Assembly (NCBI GenBank): GCA_047967505.1
Contig: CM106541.1
Length of the DNA: 64,000 bases
From: Dipteris shenzhenensis
Taxonomy: Eukaryota; Polypodiophyta; Polypodiopsida; Gleicheniales
Strand: one strand, 5' to 3'
The notes below the pieces were generated by a model, which was not told the DNA's origin, made no database searches, and worked only from the letters and a program-made list of their open reading frames with translations. Shown in pieces: positions 10,968 to 20,984 of this stretch. Position 1 is the stretch's first letter; each line of letters starts with the position of its first letter. The translations under genes and the position numbers were made by a program.

Positions 10968-11099
10968 GCTTTTTGCACTCCTTGGGAGCTGCCATGTGCC
11001 CTCCCTAAAGCAGATGTACTAGAGGGTTTCTTGCTGTCCCATAGACCTTTTGGTCTCCAGTGGACGTTAACAGACTTTCTTTCTTTCTTTCTTTCTTTC
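10968..11099 (+). repeat. LINE 3' end with hairpin and (TTTC)n tail, left arm of an inverted pair
   Basis: 132 bp ending in CTTTCTTTCTTTC at 11099. The hairpin is AGACC (11043-11047), loop TTTT, GGTCT (11052-11056). The block is the reverse complement of 13690-13817 with only about four differences, all transitions. Reading is plus-strand (tail to the right). Its body is truncated at 10968. Confidence 0.85.
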
Positions 11100-11189
11100 A
11101 GCCAAGAAAGATATGGCCATTGTGGCCAGCAACAACATCAATAAAACAGATTTGTATGTGGAAGTCAAAGAGTAGGAAGCTATATTATA

Positions 11190-11520
11190 AAATAAGAAAA
11201 TGTTACGCATTGGGGGGTTGAAAGAGGACTGCCTTGGCTGTCTTAATGACGTGGAGGGGTACATAGAAGACGAAAAAATCATATACCTAAAAAATGGGAT
11301 ACCACAAGTTGAATGGGATGAAAATGACATTAGGTATATCACTCAAAAGGGAACACAAGTGCAGGTCTATTTTAGAGAGGACAGGAAGAGTCAAGATTCT
11401 TTGAAAAGCAAGCAAGCTGAAGAGTATGGATATCTGAGGAGCTCACTTTGACCCAGCTCAAACAAAGGAATATTGAACTCACTAAAGTGAAGGACACACA
11501 CAAATCGGGGAAATGGGCGG
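11190..11520 (+). pseudogene. LINE ORF1 C-terminal domain fragment
   Basis: The frame runs through YITQKGTQVQVYFREDRKSQD, one stop, and then EELTLTQLKQRNIELTKVK and SGKWAVY. This is the pattern of the C-terminal domain of L1 ORF1-type proteins (a strand with FREDR, then E-L-T, then a helix and GKWAV). The same layout is seen on the minus strand at 13879-14240. ORF1 proteins bind LINE RNA. It is a fragment with a stop and no start region. Confidence 0.65.
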
Positions 11521-11945
11521 TCTACTTCCCACCTCCCTTTCCCAGACCACTTCCTCCCCTTGGCCGTTCTGCCCTAAGAAACCCAACTGCACACAACACC
11601 CCCCTCTCCCCCACCCCCCGCTGGTCCCCCTCTCTTGCCTTTTTAGTCCAAGAAACCCCCCCCGCTGCAGTCCATGTAGATATGATGGGTAGGAAGGGCA
11701 AAGAGTCCCTCTCCCCCTCATATCTCAGGAAAAAAAGCAAATATCATGGCAGGAGAGAGAGGAGAAAAGAAAGAGGAGTAGCCAAAAAACCAGCAGCTTA
11801 AACGACCGCAAATGGGGCAGCATGAGGTTGATGACATCAACCACTGCCAAAAACCATAGCGGATTACAGACAGACAAGACGACTGTGCAAAAGCTTGCAG
11901 TCCAACAGCCTCATCATTAGCCCTACATTACAGCATCATCCTTGG
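11521..11945. other. C-rich tract and non-coding sequence
   Basis: 11530-11660 is C- and T-rich with runs of C. The open frames across it are low complexity and I do not accept them as genes. Nothing is recognised from 11660 to 11945. Confidence 0.5.
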
Positions 11946-12012
11946 CATCCATCATCATCACCATCATGATCATGATCATCATCATCATCATCATCATCAT
12001 CAGCAGCAGCAC
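11946..12012. repeat. (ATC)n trinucleotide microsatellite
   Basis: An ATC/ATG-rich run with about nine consecutive CAT/ATC units, then CAGCAGCAGCACC. The combination (ATC)n followed by CAGCAGCA also marks the 3' untranslated region of family C LINEs (for example 24920-24955 and 35826-35868). This may be a remnant of one. Confidence 0.7.
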
Positions 12013-12544
12013 CATCGTTGCTTCAGCATTGGCATCGGTGTTGGCGTTAGCGTTGGCCTTGACATGCCCTTTTAGTCTGACCTCCACCTTCCTGCCTTTT
12101 GTGTTTTCTACTATTGTTGAGTGCTTCCATAGTGTTTTGTATAAGCTGGAGGAGGAAACTGCTCATTCAAAGTCTCACATGCTGAGTCCCATCGATAGAC
12201 TTAAAAAAGACCATAGCCTCAATTCCACAAGCTTGGAGGGATGTCCTTTCTTCATCCAGCAGGCCTTTTGAGATCTCTTAATAACCCAGTAAGAGCTTCT
12301 TCTTAGCTTGTTTCAAAGATAACCTGAACCAGGGGTGATAAACTATTTCAATTCTGTATCAATTTTAGTTCGGGCCAAATGCACAAGGTTTTGTTAGCAG
12401 TAGGTCACAATAGCTGGCTTTTTGGATAAAATGTTCATGAATTTTATCCTTTGGGTGAAATTATAGTTGGGGCTTTGGATCTATCAATGCAAATTGGGAG
12501 GGTAGTTGGATTGGGAACTTGGAGAGTGGACCTGGCCTGATTTT
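12013..12544. other. Unique intron-like sequence upstream of the first helicase exon
   Basis: No transposon family or coding exon is recognised. The base composition and lack of repeats fit old intron sequence of the helicase gene. The frame around 12050-12270 is open but shows no helicase similarity or splice logic. Confidence 0.4.
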
Positions 12545-12642
12545 ACTTGCCAGGGACTGGTGTGCATATCTTTTTAGTTTACTTACAAATATTACTTGCC
12601 AGGGACTGGTGTGCATATCTTTTCAGTTTACTTACAAATATT
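12545..12642. repeat. 49-bp tandem duplication
   Basis: Two head-to-tail copies of a 49-bp unit beginning ACTTGCCAGGGACTGG, differing at one base (a T/C change). It lies in intron sequence about 330 bp before the Walker A exon. It looks like a simple recent duplication. Confidence 0.9.
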
Positions 12643-12972
12643 AGCTACACAGGGGAACATCTACATCACACTCTTTGCATGCCCTAAGCTTGCAAAAATG
12701 CCTCATCTTTCAGTGGTTTCAAGGAATAGGGTGATTTTACTGGTCAAGTGCTCATAATCTACTATGCCTTTGATAGTTTGTCACTTTTCCTTTGATGTTT
12801 GGGTTTGACTTTTGTTAAGTATGACTAGCCATTTTTCTACTATGCTTTCAAATTTAGAAGGGAGGTTTTGTAGTCAAAAAACGTTTATAGTGTTTTTAGT
12901 AATTTTTGAGATGCAATGATTTGCTATTTTGCATCTCCATTTATTTTTTCCTTGGCATCATCAATGTTGCAG

Positions 12973-13095
12973 GCAATGCTTGAGTCTCGAGCTGCTCTTC
13001 CTATTTCAGCAGTCAAAAGTGAGCTCCTTGAACAAATTCATAATAATGAAGTTGTGGTAGTCAGTGGAGAAACAGGCTCTGGGAAGACTACTCAG
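12973..13095 (+). CDS. DEAH-box RNA helicase, exon with Walker A motif
   Basis: A 41-codon exon, phase 0 at both ends, preceded by TTGCAG and followed by GTAAAT. It encodes AMLESRAALPISAVK, then SELLEQIHNNEVVVVSG and GETGSGKTTQ (motif I, NTP binding). In DEAH/RHA helicases this segment opens the first RecA domain. The RAALPI box just before it is typical of the plant DExH7 / animal DHX29-DHX57 group, where the next residues are VPQF. Those residues are exactly what the exon at 40672 begins with. Such helicases unwind structured RNA; DHX29 acts on 40S ribosomal subunits during initiation. The exact paralogue is not settled by 123 residues. Upstream exons must lie left of the exon. The exon is flanked by inverted LINE tails at 10968-11099 and 13690-13817. 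Confidence 0.92.
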
Positions 13096-13519
13096 GTAAA
13101 TGTAGTTTAACTTGTAGTAATTCTCATGTTAAATGTGAACATCTTATATATCTTGCTAAAATATGAAATCTAACATGAGTCATGAGATATTGGTAAACTT
13201 GGGGTTTCAGTATTGACGATAAACTTTTTTAAGTCTTCTCAAAGGTATACCTTAGCATGGAAAAGGACAATGTGGGTGTAGCTTTTGATACAGGTCAATT
13301 TTTGTATAATATGCTTTAAGGCCATTTACAATCCTTTATACAAAAAGAAGCTAAGAATAGTGCTTGATATAAAGGAAAGGCAAAGCGCTCCATCTTTTAT
13401 GTCGTGAGTCTTAACAATGTCAAATGGCAAAATACTCTCTCTATCTCCAGTGTCACAAGTCTGAATTTTTAAAATATATTACAACAACGTCACAACGTAT
13501 GTAGGACAGGTCTAATTCT

Positions 13520-13672
13520 TTTTTTTTTTTTCAAGAAAATGACTTCCATTAAGTATGTACAAAACCTGCGAGAGCAAGCTCGAAGCAGAAATACATTATT
13601 CAATGCATGAGAAAAAACTCTCCTAAACAAGAGGTGGAAAACAACCAAGGTTGAGGCTGAAAATGCCATCTT
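13520..13672 (-). repeat. LINE 3' end (family B type) with poly(T) tract
   Basis: Starts at a 13-base T run (A tail on the minus strand) and matches 3185-3345 over about 140 bp, including ATTAAGTATG and the CAATGCATGAGAA block. It directly follows the original 5' part of the intron. The body is truncated at about 13672. Confidence 0.65.
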
Positions 13673-13689
13673 ACTCTACAGTAGACTCA

Positions 13690-13817
13690 GAAAGAAAGAA
13701 AGAAAGAAAGTCTATTAATGTCCATTGGAGACCAAAAGGTCTATGGGACAACAAGAAACCCTCTAGTACATCTGCTTTAGGGAGGGCACATGGCAGCTCC
13801 CAAGGAGTGCAAAAAGC
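13690..13817 (-). repeat. LINE 3' end with hairpin, right arm of an inverted pair
   Basis: Reverse complement of 10968-11099 at about 97% identity. On the minus strand the hairpin is AGACC, loop TTTT, GGTCT (plus-strand 13729-13742), then a TTAATAGACT stretch and a (TTTC)n tail ending at 13690. The ORF1 fragment at 13879-14240 lies just upstream on the same strand, so both may be one internally deleted element. Confidence 0.88.
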
Positions 13818-13878
13818 AACCCATATTATTTAGAGTACCTACATGATAATCTGGAAGAGTAAACAGTCATACATCCGT

Positions 13879-14240
13879 TTAAGATTGAGAGTCTTTTGGT
13901 TTTGATTTAAACTCTCTGATTAGTGCTACGCCTTCATGGTAAACAGCCCATTTTCCATCCTTTCTAGCAGCCCTGACTTTAGCTAACTCAGTTGCCTTAA
14001 TCTTGAGTTGAGCTTGTGTAAGCTCCTCTGCTATCCATACTTTGGTGTGCTTCAACTTGTAAGATTGTCGAAGAAGCTTGATCCGCATATCTTTTGACTT
14101 CAGAGTAAGGATTGCATGACCTCTATAGTGCAAAATAGAAGCTGGCCTGGAGTCGTCATCATCCTGCTCATCATCATTCACCCATTCAATGTTGGGCAAG
14201 CTTGCTTTGATCTTTGTCAATATTTCACTATATGTTCACG
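13879..14240 (-). pseudogene. LINE ORF1 C-terminal domain
   Basis: A 113-codon open stretch with the full layout of an L1-type ORF1 C-terminal domain: ILHYRGHAILTLKSKDMRIK, then KLKHTKVWIAEELTQAQLKI, then ELAKVRAARKDGKWAVYHEG, ending in a Lys/Asp-rich tail. In this family the domain helps bind LINE RNA within a trimeric ORF1 protein. The N-terminal coiled coil is missing. The LINE 3' end at 13690-13817 follows within 60 bp, so ORF2 has been deleted. A similar box in inverse orientation sits at 11430-11520. Confidence 0.8.
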
Positions 14241-14488
14241 CTCCCGACCAGCGGCATTCCCCACTTCCCTGCAGAAGCGGCCTTCCTTGCAGAAGTGGTA
14301 GTGCCCTGCAGTCCCCTTGGCTGCTAGGAGCAGCCCTCGACAGCCTCTACATCGACTTACCTCTCCCCCTCCCTCGACACAACCCCCCGGTCTGCTACAA
14401 CTCGACCAGCATGTCAGCTTTGATCAAGAAAAGGGGGTGAGGGGAAAAAAAACACACACACACAGTTAGCAGAGTTAGCAGTGATACC
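14241..14488. other. No gene recognised
   Basis: GC-rich stretch with a repeated CCTTCCTTGCAGAAG-like segment near 14265-14300 and a short (CA)n run at 14449-14464. Probably the 5' part of a LINE. Confidence 0.4.
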
Positions 14489-14857
14489 ATGCCTACAAGA
14501 GCGGGAGTAGAAGACACATGGGGAAAACAAGCTTTGGAGACAGCTATGGCAGCCCTGTCAGTAGGGACAGCACATAAAGGTACCATAGATGTACTCACAT
14601 GCCTCAACAAAATCTGCCTCGTGCTGATAGAAAAAATAGACAGCTTGGAGGCCACCAATGTGGCCCTATTGGCTGAGAAAGCGCATGTCGACAAAACACT
14701 GGCTGAGATTTGGAAACAAGGTGGGAAGATACAAGAAGAATGGAGGAAGGAGAAGGCCAAGAAAGAAGAATGGGAGAAGGAGAGAGGAGAATGGGAAAAT
14801 GAGCAGCCAAGCTACAAGACCAAGTACACACATTGGGGACTGAGCTACAACAAATGA
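14489..14857 (+). pseudogene. Possible LINE ORF1 N-terminal coiled-coil fragment
   Basis: A 122-codon frame starting MPTRAGVEDTWGK and rich in heptad-like Leu/Ala with Lys/Glu: LNKICLVLIEKIDSLEATN, ALLAEKAHVDKTLAEIW, then KEKAKKEEWEKERGEWENEQ. A long charged helix of this kind is usual for ORF1 N-termini of L1-type LINEs. There is no RNA-binding domain after it. The assignment is by character and context, not by a specific motif, so it could be another coiled-coil remnant. Confidence 0.45.
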
Positions 14858-15496
14858 AGGGCAAGCAAATAACATCAGATGGAGGCAGAAAAGCTATGGA
14901 TGAGCTCAAAGCAGAAAATGCAGCTCTTAAGAAAGCAGTTCCACAATCACTTCCTTCTTAGCAGTTTGTACTTTAGTGTGATTAAGATCTTTGACTGTAG
15001 AGACTAGCTGCGGGGTAGGGGGGGGAATCCTTACAAGATTTTATAGCCTCATCAATTACTGCCTGCTTACTAGGTCCTTCCAGAATGTGAAGTCGGACCT
15101 TTACTTCTGCCAGCTCCAATCGTAGCTCTCTCACTGCCCTACTGCAGATAAAAAATCTGATCCTGTTGCTCGAGGATTGGTCGTTTTGAGCCTTCTTGTT
15201 GGTAATTCCGTGCATATGGAGTGGGTGTAATGGCTGCAACTATAGAGTATCAAGTCTTGATGGATGTTGAAGGAGTTGAGGGGGACTTAGAGGAGAGGGT
15301 AGGCCAGTCTATAGTTGGTTGTATGTTGAACCCCCCTAGCTTAACCTAACCCTCGGGTTGCGTTGGGGGTTTAGCCCAACTCGGGGTTAGGGAGGACTAG
15401 GACTAGGTGCGGATGGGACGAAGGTACGGATGGGTTGTATGGTATGGGGAGAGGCCGAGCGACTGTATGGGGAGCACTTGTACGGAGAGGCTGAGC
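14858..15496. other. LINE-derived sequence without an intact gene
   Basis: A minus-strand piece (15239-14982) reads RELRLELAEVKVRLHILEG, again coiled-coil-like. From 15240 the sequence becomes G-rich and leads into the minisatellite. No start or domain that I can name. Confidence 0.4.
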
Positions 15497-15675
15497 GGCT
15501 GGCTGTACGGAGGTACGGACGGAGAGGCTGAGCGGTTGTACGGAGGTATGGACGGAGAGGCTGAGCGGTATGGAGGTATGGACGGAGAGGTTGAGTGGTA
15601 CGGATGTGCGGACGGAGAGGCTGAGCAGTACGGAGGTATGGACGGAGAGGTTGAGTGGTATGGAGGTGCTACGGA
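15497..15675. repeat. 30-bp minisatellite (core GGACGGAGAGGCTGAGCGG)
   Basis: Five to six units of about 30 bp. The core GACGGAGAGG(C/T)TGAG(C/T)GGTA is separated by TACGGAGGTATG-type spacers; the first unit is 33 bp. In one frame it would code repeats of about ten residues, but codons shift at the edges. The same GGCTGAGCGG core recurs at 53940-54045 in the 5' part of a family C LINE, so this may be expanded LINE 5' sequence. Confidence 0.85.
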
Positions 15676-16035
15676 GGTACATAGAGAGAGAGAGAGAGAG
15701 AGAGAGAAGAAGAAGAAGAAGAAGAAGAAGAATGTATTACCGTCCTCTGGGGGCCGAAATACCGACCCATGGGACCCATAAAAGTCACGATACAAGTGTC
15801 TCCTTCCTTTTATGGAAGGGGGGGAGAACAATTATTTTGAAATACATTGAGTAATACAACATTCACGATATTTAAGAACCTTGGCAATATAGTTACCCAT
15901 AGTGGCTATATGGCTATGTGAGAGCAAGCTTGCTAGGGTGTCGTGTTCCTCTGTAATATTGTTAAAGTCCCTCCTTATGCAGGCATACCGTGTGCATGTA
16001 AGGAGGACATGTGCTTCTGTCTCTACTTGTTCTTG

Positions 16036-16037
<2 letters not shown>
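15676..16037 (-). mobile_element. 5'-truncated LINE, family A-like 3' end
   Basis: On the minus strand it ends in a hairpin GGGTC...GGCCC (plus 15751-15755 with 15764-15768), then TAATACATTC and (TTC)n and (TC)n tracts (15677-15732). 15960-16037 is similar to 21237-21312, the cysteine-rich C-terminus of family A, but degraded. The body stops where a (GA)n run begins at 16038. Confidence 0.65.
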
Positions 16038-16079
<42 letters not shown>

Positions 16080-16140
16080 GGGGGGGGGGGACGGGGGGAG
16101 TGGAAGGGGGGAGGGGAAGGGAGAGAGGGAGAGAGAGTTA
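16038..16140. repeat. (GA)n microsatellite and G-rich tract
   Basis: About 19 GA units (16038-16076) followed by runs of G interrupted by single A or C (16079-16118), then GAGAGGGAGAGAGAG. It acts as the boundary between two minus-strand retroposons and, read on the minus strand, is a TC-rich tail following CTCCCCCTTTAACTCTC. Confidence 0.85.
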
Positions 16141-17309
16141 AAGGGGGAGCCCCCCACTCTCTACAAAACGTAGCCCTCCTAGAAGAAGTTGCCCAAGACG
16201 ACCCCTGCATGGTCCCCCGGATGGCCATAGTGTGTGTATAGTGTTTGTCCATATACTAACCAAAATGTGAGAAGAGTGAACCTGGGATCCATCCAATGCC
16301 TCTCCAAATAGGCCACATTGCAATAGTCACTAGTATCTCCCAAGAAGAATCCACAGAGGCATGGAAAGCTCTAAAAGGTGAGGCAAAAACATCATTTTAG
16401 AGAGCATGGCTCAACTAAGTGATGTCAAATCGATAAGGCCCAAGAAGAGTCATGTCTCTCATAAAAGACCCGAGGCCCTATAAGAGAGAGCCAAGCAACT
16501 GAGCCATAAGTCATGAAGAAGGGAAATGAATGAAAACTGTGGCTATCCTGCTCCAAATAATCCTCGCCTACGTGCAATCCCATAACCAATGCTAGACTGC
16601 CTCCACAGCAGAAAGGCAATGAGTGAAAGTAGGGTTGGCTCTGAATTTGGATCTCCATAGGTTCACTGCAATCCCACCATGAATAGAAAGCCAATAGAAA
16701 AGTGGGATTTTTCTATTTCTGAGGGATTTGTAGAGTCTCTTACTAAAGTTCTTCTGCAGGTCAATAGAAATCTCAAACCCCTTCCAATGGGGAGCTTTGG
16801 AAGGCCTTCAACCTCTATAACTCAGCTGAAATGTTTTGGCATTGCTAACGGTGTAACAAAAGAAGGGGAGGCTCTTCTCTCTGTGCCCTTCTTTGATCCA
16901 CCACTCCCATGCCCCGAGATACCACTGTAAGAACTTTATGAGAACACCCCCATAAAGCCACAATCTCCAAGCACCTAGGATAATAAGACGCGGGTCAGGG
17001 TCTATTTATCACTCTGAATCCGAACCATGCTCCACAAGACTAACAATCTTGACTGGCTGAAATGCAATCTGTAATAAAACATCATCCATTGATCTAGACA
17101 GCATGCCTCCCGCAAGGACATAGAAAACCATGGCATCCTCATCTACACCACGAAAAGCAATAACATGTAGAGGAATGACCGCTCTTGTGAAAGCTCCCAT
17201 CCAAATGGAACATGAAATATGCATATCATCTTTATCCATCCAATCCAATGGAATAGCTGCGTCAATCTGTTGAATTCTATCTGCACTCCCTCTGCCATTA
17301 CCTTTTTAG
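16141..17309 (-). mobile_element. Probable degenerate retroposon body
   Basis: On the minus strand several open pieces occur in series (17248-17009, 16930-16700, 16694-16425, 16323-16138) with stops between them, and the 3' end has GGGGGGCTCCCCC (a perfect self-pairing stem), TTTAAC and a TC tail at 16138. That order matches the LINE 3' ends nearby. No RT or endonuclease motif is recognisable, so the family is not assigned. Confidence 0.4.
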
Positions 17310-18410
17310 TCTTGGGCCATTATCTAGACTTCTCTCATACCTAGACCAGGGAGGCCTCACCGCCTTCATCCATGAGGCACTTAGGACGCAGAGACAGTCC
17401 TCAGACACAGGACCCGTTTCCTCTCAAAGCAGGATCATAAAGTTCTTCCAGTCAGACCGCACATGCCCTACAATCACTGATAGCAGATGCAACAAAGACT
17501 CAGGCCTAAGGCACGCCACACTCGATAGCAGACGGACATGCAGATCACATTGAGTGACCTCCCATCCCTGCTCAGGCGTGGGGCTCGGCCCACAGGGGTT
17601 ACTATAGCCCTGGTTAGGAGCACAGTCATTGCCGGGAGAGTCCCATAGTTGCCAGACGTTTGGAAACGCGTTCCCAAACGTTTGCAAACGTTTGGAAAAT
17701 TTTCCAAATGTGTTTCAATTCAAAATTTTCCCTAGGTGCCTGTTTTACCCAAAATTATATGCCTACTATATAAGTACACATTCCTAGGACCTAAAATGCA
17801 TGATTACAGGCACTAAGGGCACCGAGAATAGTATGGAGCATAGAGGAAAATGCTTCAGCAATCTAATATGTTCATACACTCAGAAGTGAGTTCGGGAAGG
17901 CGTTTTCCAACAAAGCGTGATGGCGACAGCTCCTTTGATTGTTTTGATGAAAAATAGGGCAAAAAATTAACCTTAGGGCCTTTTGTCCCAAAAACCACTG
18001 CCAAAAAAACGCGTTTCTTATTTCCAAACGTTTGGCAACGTTTCAAAAATAAAAAACGCGTTTCATTGCAACTATGCAGGAGATCGAGACGAGCGGCATC
18101 CACATATAGTCGCCAGGTTCCATCACTGGCTACATATCAATATCCCCTTTACACACATATACCTCTATGGGGCCGCTTGCATGGACCAGTGCCAGCCACA
18201 ACTCTGATGGTGACTGACCCGAGTATGAGGATGATGTCACTACTGATGATATGACTCTATACTATTAAGCACTTAGCATTCAGCATGGGTGATGATCCTC
18301 GTTTGGTAGCTCCACCCTTTCTGCTTGATTTGTATCAGTTTTCTATCAGTCTCATAGACCCATTGGTCTTCCGAAACTTTAATAAACTTTCTCTTTCTTT
18401 CTTTCTGAGA
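17310..18410 (+). mobile_element. Family C LINE, 5'-truncated, plus strand
   Basis: Begins in the C-terminal part of ORF2 (LDQGGLTAFIHEALRTQRQ, compare LAGFIHEALRYRER at 36230 on the other strand). It passes through the 3' untranslated region and ends with CATAGACC, loop, GGTCTTC (18353-18371), AATAAA at 18381-18386 and a CTTTCTTTC tail. It is split by the MITE-like element at 17644-18076. It is the only clear family C copy in the sense direction of the helicase gene. Confidence 0.8.
17644..18076. mobile_element. MITE-like element with 9-bp terminal inverted repeats
   Basis: 433 bp bounded by CATAGTTGC on the left and its exact reverse complement GCAACTATG on the right. Inside both ends are subterminal inverted motifs (AACGCGTTT, CCAAACGTTTG, AACGTTT). 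The flanks join into continuous family C LINE sequence (GGGAGAGTCC and CAGGAGATCGAG, compare 49905-49925 in reverse). No transposase. No clear target duplication longer than one base is visible, so the superfamily is open. Confidence 0.65.
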
Positions 18411-18414
18411 TTGC

Positions 18415-20984
18415 TTACCAACTAAGCCCTACGGTCCTCTGGAAGTTTTTTGAAAGCTTTCTAGGATCCCACAGTAGATGTAGGGCCCCTCTCCCACTTG
18501 GACCACTGCATGTAGTGAGAGTTGCCAAGTGCTTTGCCATGCTCATCAAGTATGCTATCATTCCACATGAATGGATGCCTATCAATCTCTTCACGAGAGG
18601 AAGGGCAGGCTGAAGTAAAAATCCATGTGGTATTCCATCTAGTCTCTTCCCAATATAGGTGTGTAAGACTCTATGCTGCGAATAAAGATGTCTTTCCAAG
18701 GATCCCCTCACCACCATCTTGCAGAGCAAGACCTTGCACTAAAAATTTGGATTTATAATGTTGAGACCGAGAATCAAGGTCTCCCAAACCACCCTGGCTA
18801 TAACATCCGTTGTGTCATCAAGTCGACTTCATAAAAAGCTCCTTACTGGTCTCTTGAGTTGAGTGATATGATCCCTCGAATGGCACCAGCAAGAGCATAC
18901 AAACCAAGCCATAGCCAGCAAAGCCTGGTTAACCACCACCACTCTAGAGGCAAGGTCAAGCTTGGATGAACTCCAAACAAGAAGCTTTCTCCTTATATTC
19001 TCCAACACAAGAGCAAATTGATGGAGAGATACACAGGCCGACCTGGGACCCCAAATACTTGACGGGAACACCTCTTTGAATCCAAGCGAATCCCATATCA
19101 TTCCCACAATCCGGGGTGTCCTCGTCATTGATCCAAAAACCATTGGATTTATGCCAATTGATGTGTGTCCCTGCAGCGGTACAAAATAAATCCAAGGCTG
19201 TCCTGAAAGAAGTGAGTGTTTGTGGTGTGGCATTCAAAAAAACAACACTATCATCTAACAGCTCATTGTCTAGAAGCTCTTCTTTCCGTTTGTGAGGAAG
19301 CCTCAGCCCAAAAATATCAGCTTGAGATCTAATGTAGATACTCATAGGTTTGGCCACAAACAAAAGAGAAAAGGAGCTACAGGGCATCCTTGTGGCGGAC
19401 TGATCTAGAAATTTGGAACCTCTCTTCCTTGACCCCGCCAATAAGCACCTAGATGTGTGCTGATCTGTATAAGGAGGAAACCCCTCTAATCCATGCATTT
19501 GTAAATCCAAATCAATGAAGGATGCCCTCCACAAAGCCCCAATCTACCCTATCATAAGCTTTCTTAAAACCCAAGGCCAGTCCCAAGGCCAGTCTTTGGC
19601 CGCTTTCCATAGCCTGCTTAGAAGCTTCCCAAAATGAGAAGATATTATTAAAAATGCTTGTAGGGGCTGCAAATGTAGGCTGATTGTTTAGCTAGAATTT
19701 TATAAAAAGTGCCCAAAAGAGTAATAGGCCTCCACTGAGACACTAAATTTCTGCCACCCTCTTTTGGAATAAGATGAATGAGGCCGTCTGTGAGTGAGTC
19801 CGGCATCTCACCAAAGTCCCAAATATCCTGCAAGGCTCATGTAATGTGATTCTCAATCTATCCCAAAAAGTAGTAAAGAAGAAGGGAGTAAGCCCATCCA
19901 AATCTAGTTATTTGCCCTTGTGGAGGGTAAGAGTGCAGTCCTAAACTCTATGTTGGTGAAAGGTGCATCAAGTAAGACCTACATATCTAGTTTCACCAAC
20001 CTAGGAATACACTGCCATATATCATATTCGGCATTATCTCTGGCCCATGTATTAGGATCTACTATGAGAAGGAGGCATAAAAATCTATAGCTTTACGCAT
20101 GATGGCATCAGGCTCTGTCTGCAAAACCCCGTCTGAGTCAATATGCTGCGAAACACTTTTCTTACTATGTTTTGGGCCAAGAGTAGAGAAGAAATGTTTA
20201 TTGACTCTACCTCCCATCTGAGTTCAAAATGACTCGTGTGCATGAAAGGCATACTCTGCTCTCTGATCTAGGAATATTTGTTGATGAGTCCTTGTTGCAG
20301 CAAGGCGCTCTTGAATCCAAGCATCTGTAGGCGGTTTTCGCTCTTCCCTTTGCAGGGCTGCCAACTGTTGGCGAATACAAATCTCATGTCTAAGATTATC
20401 ACATCTCTTGGTGCTAGTGGCTGAGTGACAAAAGCCACTAACACCGCTGCAACCACATGTGAAGGGGATGGAACTCCACCTTGCACGTGACAAACCCAAA
20501 TCTGCAACGTTTCCTCTATAAGGTATTTTCTCTACATAAAAGGCATCTGGAATCATGATACTGGCAGAGCGTCCTCTCAAATGAGGCTCCGAAATCATCA
20601 ATACCACGGGAAGTGATCTAAAGTGGATACCACATTGGAAATGCATACTGGCCCACCACCTCTATCTAGAGCCCCATCATCAACATAAAATCTATCAATC
20701 CCTGCATGGATAGGCATCTGCGGCCTCCTGTTCGACCACAAAAATAGGAGTGGTTGTGATTGAGTGTGAAAGTCATCATCAAACCATGCATCTCTGCCAT
20801 TGAACCGAAATAAAAAGGCATCCCAGGCTGTTCTCTACAAGGAATGAATGCCACCCTCTCTACCCCCTTTCTTACAGATGGTGAAGGAGCATGGACCCTA
20901 ACTGGAATCCACCGAGGGCCAGCAGGATGTACTGAATGTGCGGCTAGTGTCAGGTGGCGAGGTGGTGCCGAAGGTACACTTTGA
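18415..20984 (-). pseudogene. Family B LINE: ORF1 tail, reverse transcriptase and C-terminus
   Basis: Minus strand, high to low. SVPSAPPRHLTLAAH (20980 onward) continues the ORF1 broken by the family A insertion. Next come a linker with QMGGRVNKHFFSTLG, then RT segments DGLIHLIPKEGGRNLVSQWR with PITLLG (about 19790-19700), QGCPVAPF near 19380, and a DDSVVFL box near 19250 in place of FADDxxxL. KYLGSQVGL is near 19050. Many stops make it inactive. RT would copy the LINE RNA at a nicked nuclear target. The 5' part of the same element is at 22237-22590. Confidence 0.75.

Noticed and set aside
12050-12270. Possible upstream helicase exon
   Set aside because: Open frame but no similarity to the region before RAALPI and no convincing splice borders.
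11942-12271. 109-codon frame with a poly-Ile start resembling a membrane segment
   Set aside because: The Ile run is the (ATC)n microsatellite.
15497-15675. CRISPR-like array of 30-bp repeats
   Set aside because: Units are head-to-tail without unique spacers, and the genome is a plant.
15403-15831. Overlapping Ser/Pro-rich and Gly/Glu-rich frames with ten-residue repeats
   Set aside because: They come from the 30-bp minisatellite and (GA)n/(GAA)n runs; all frames of such repeats stay open.
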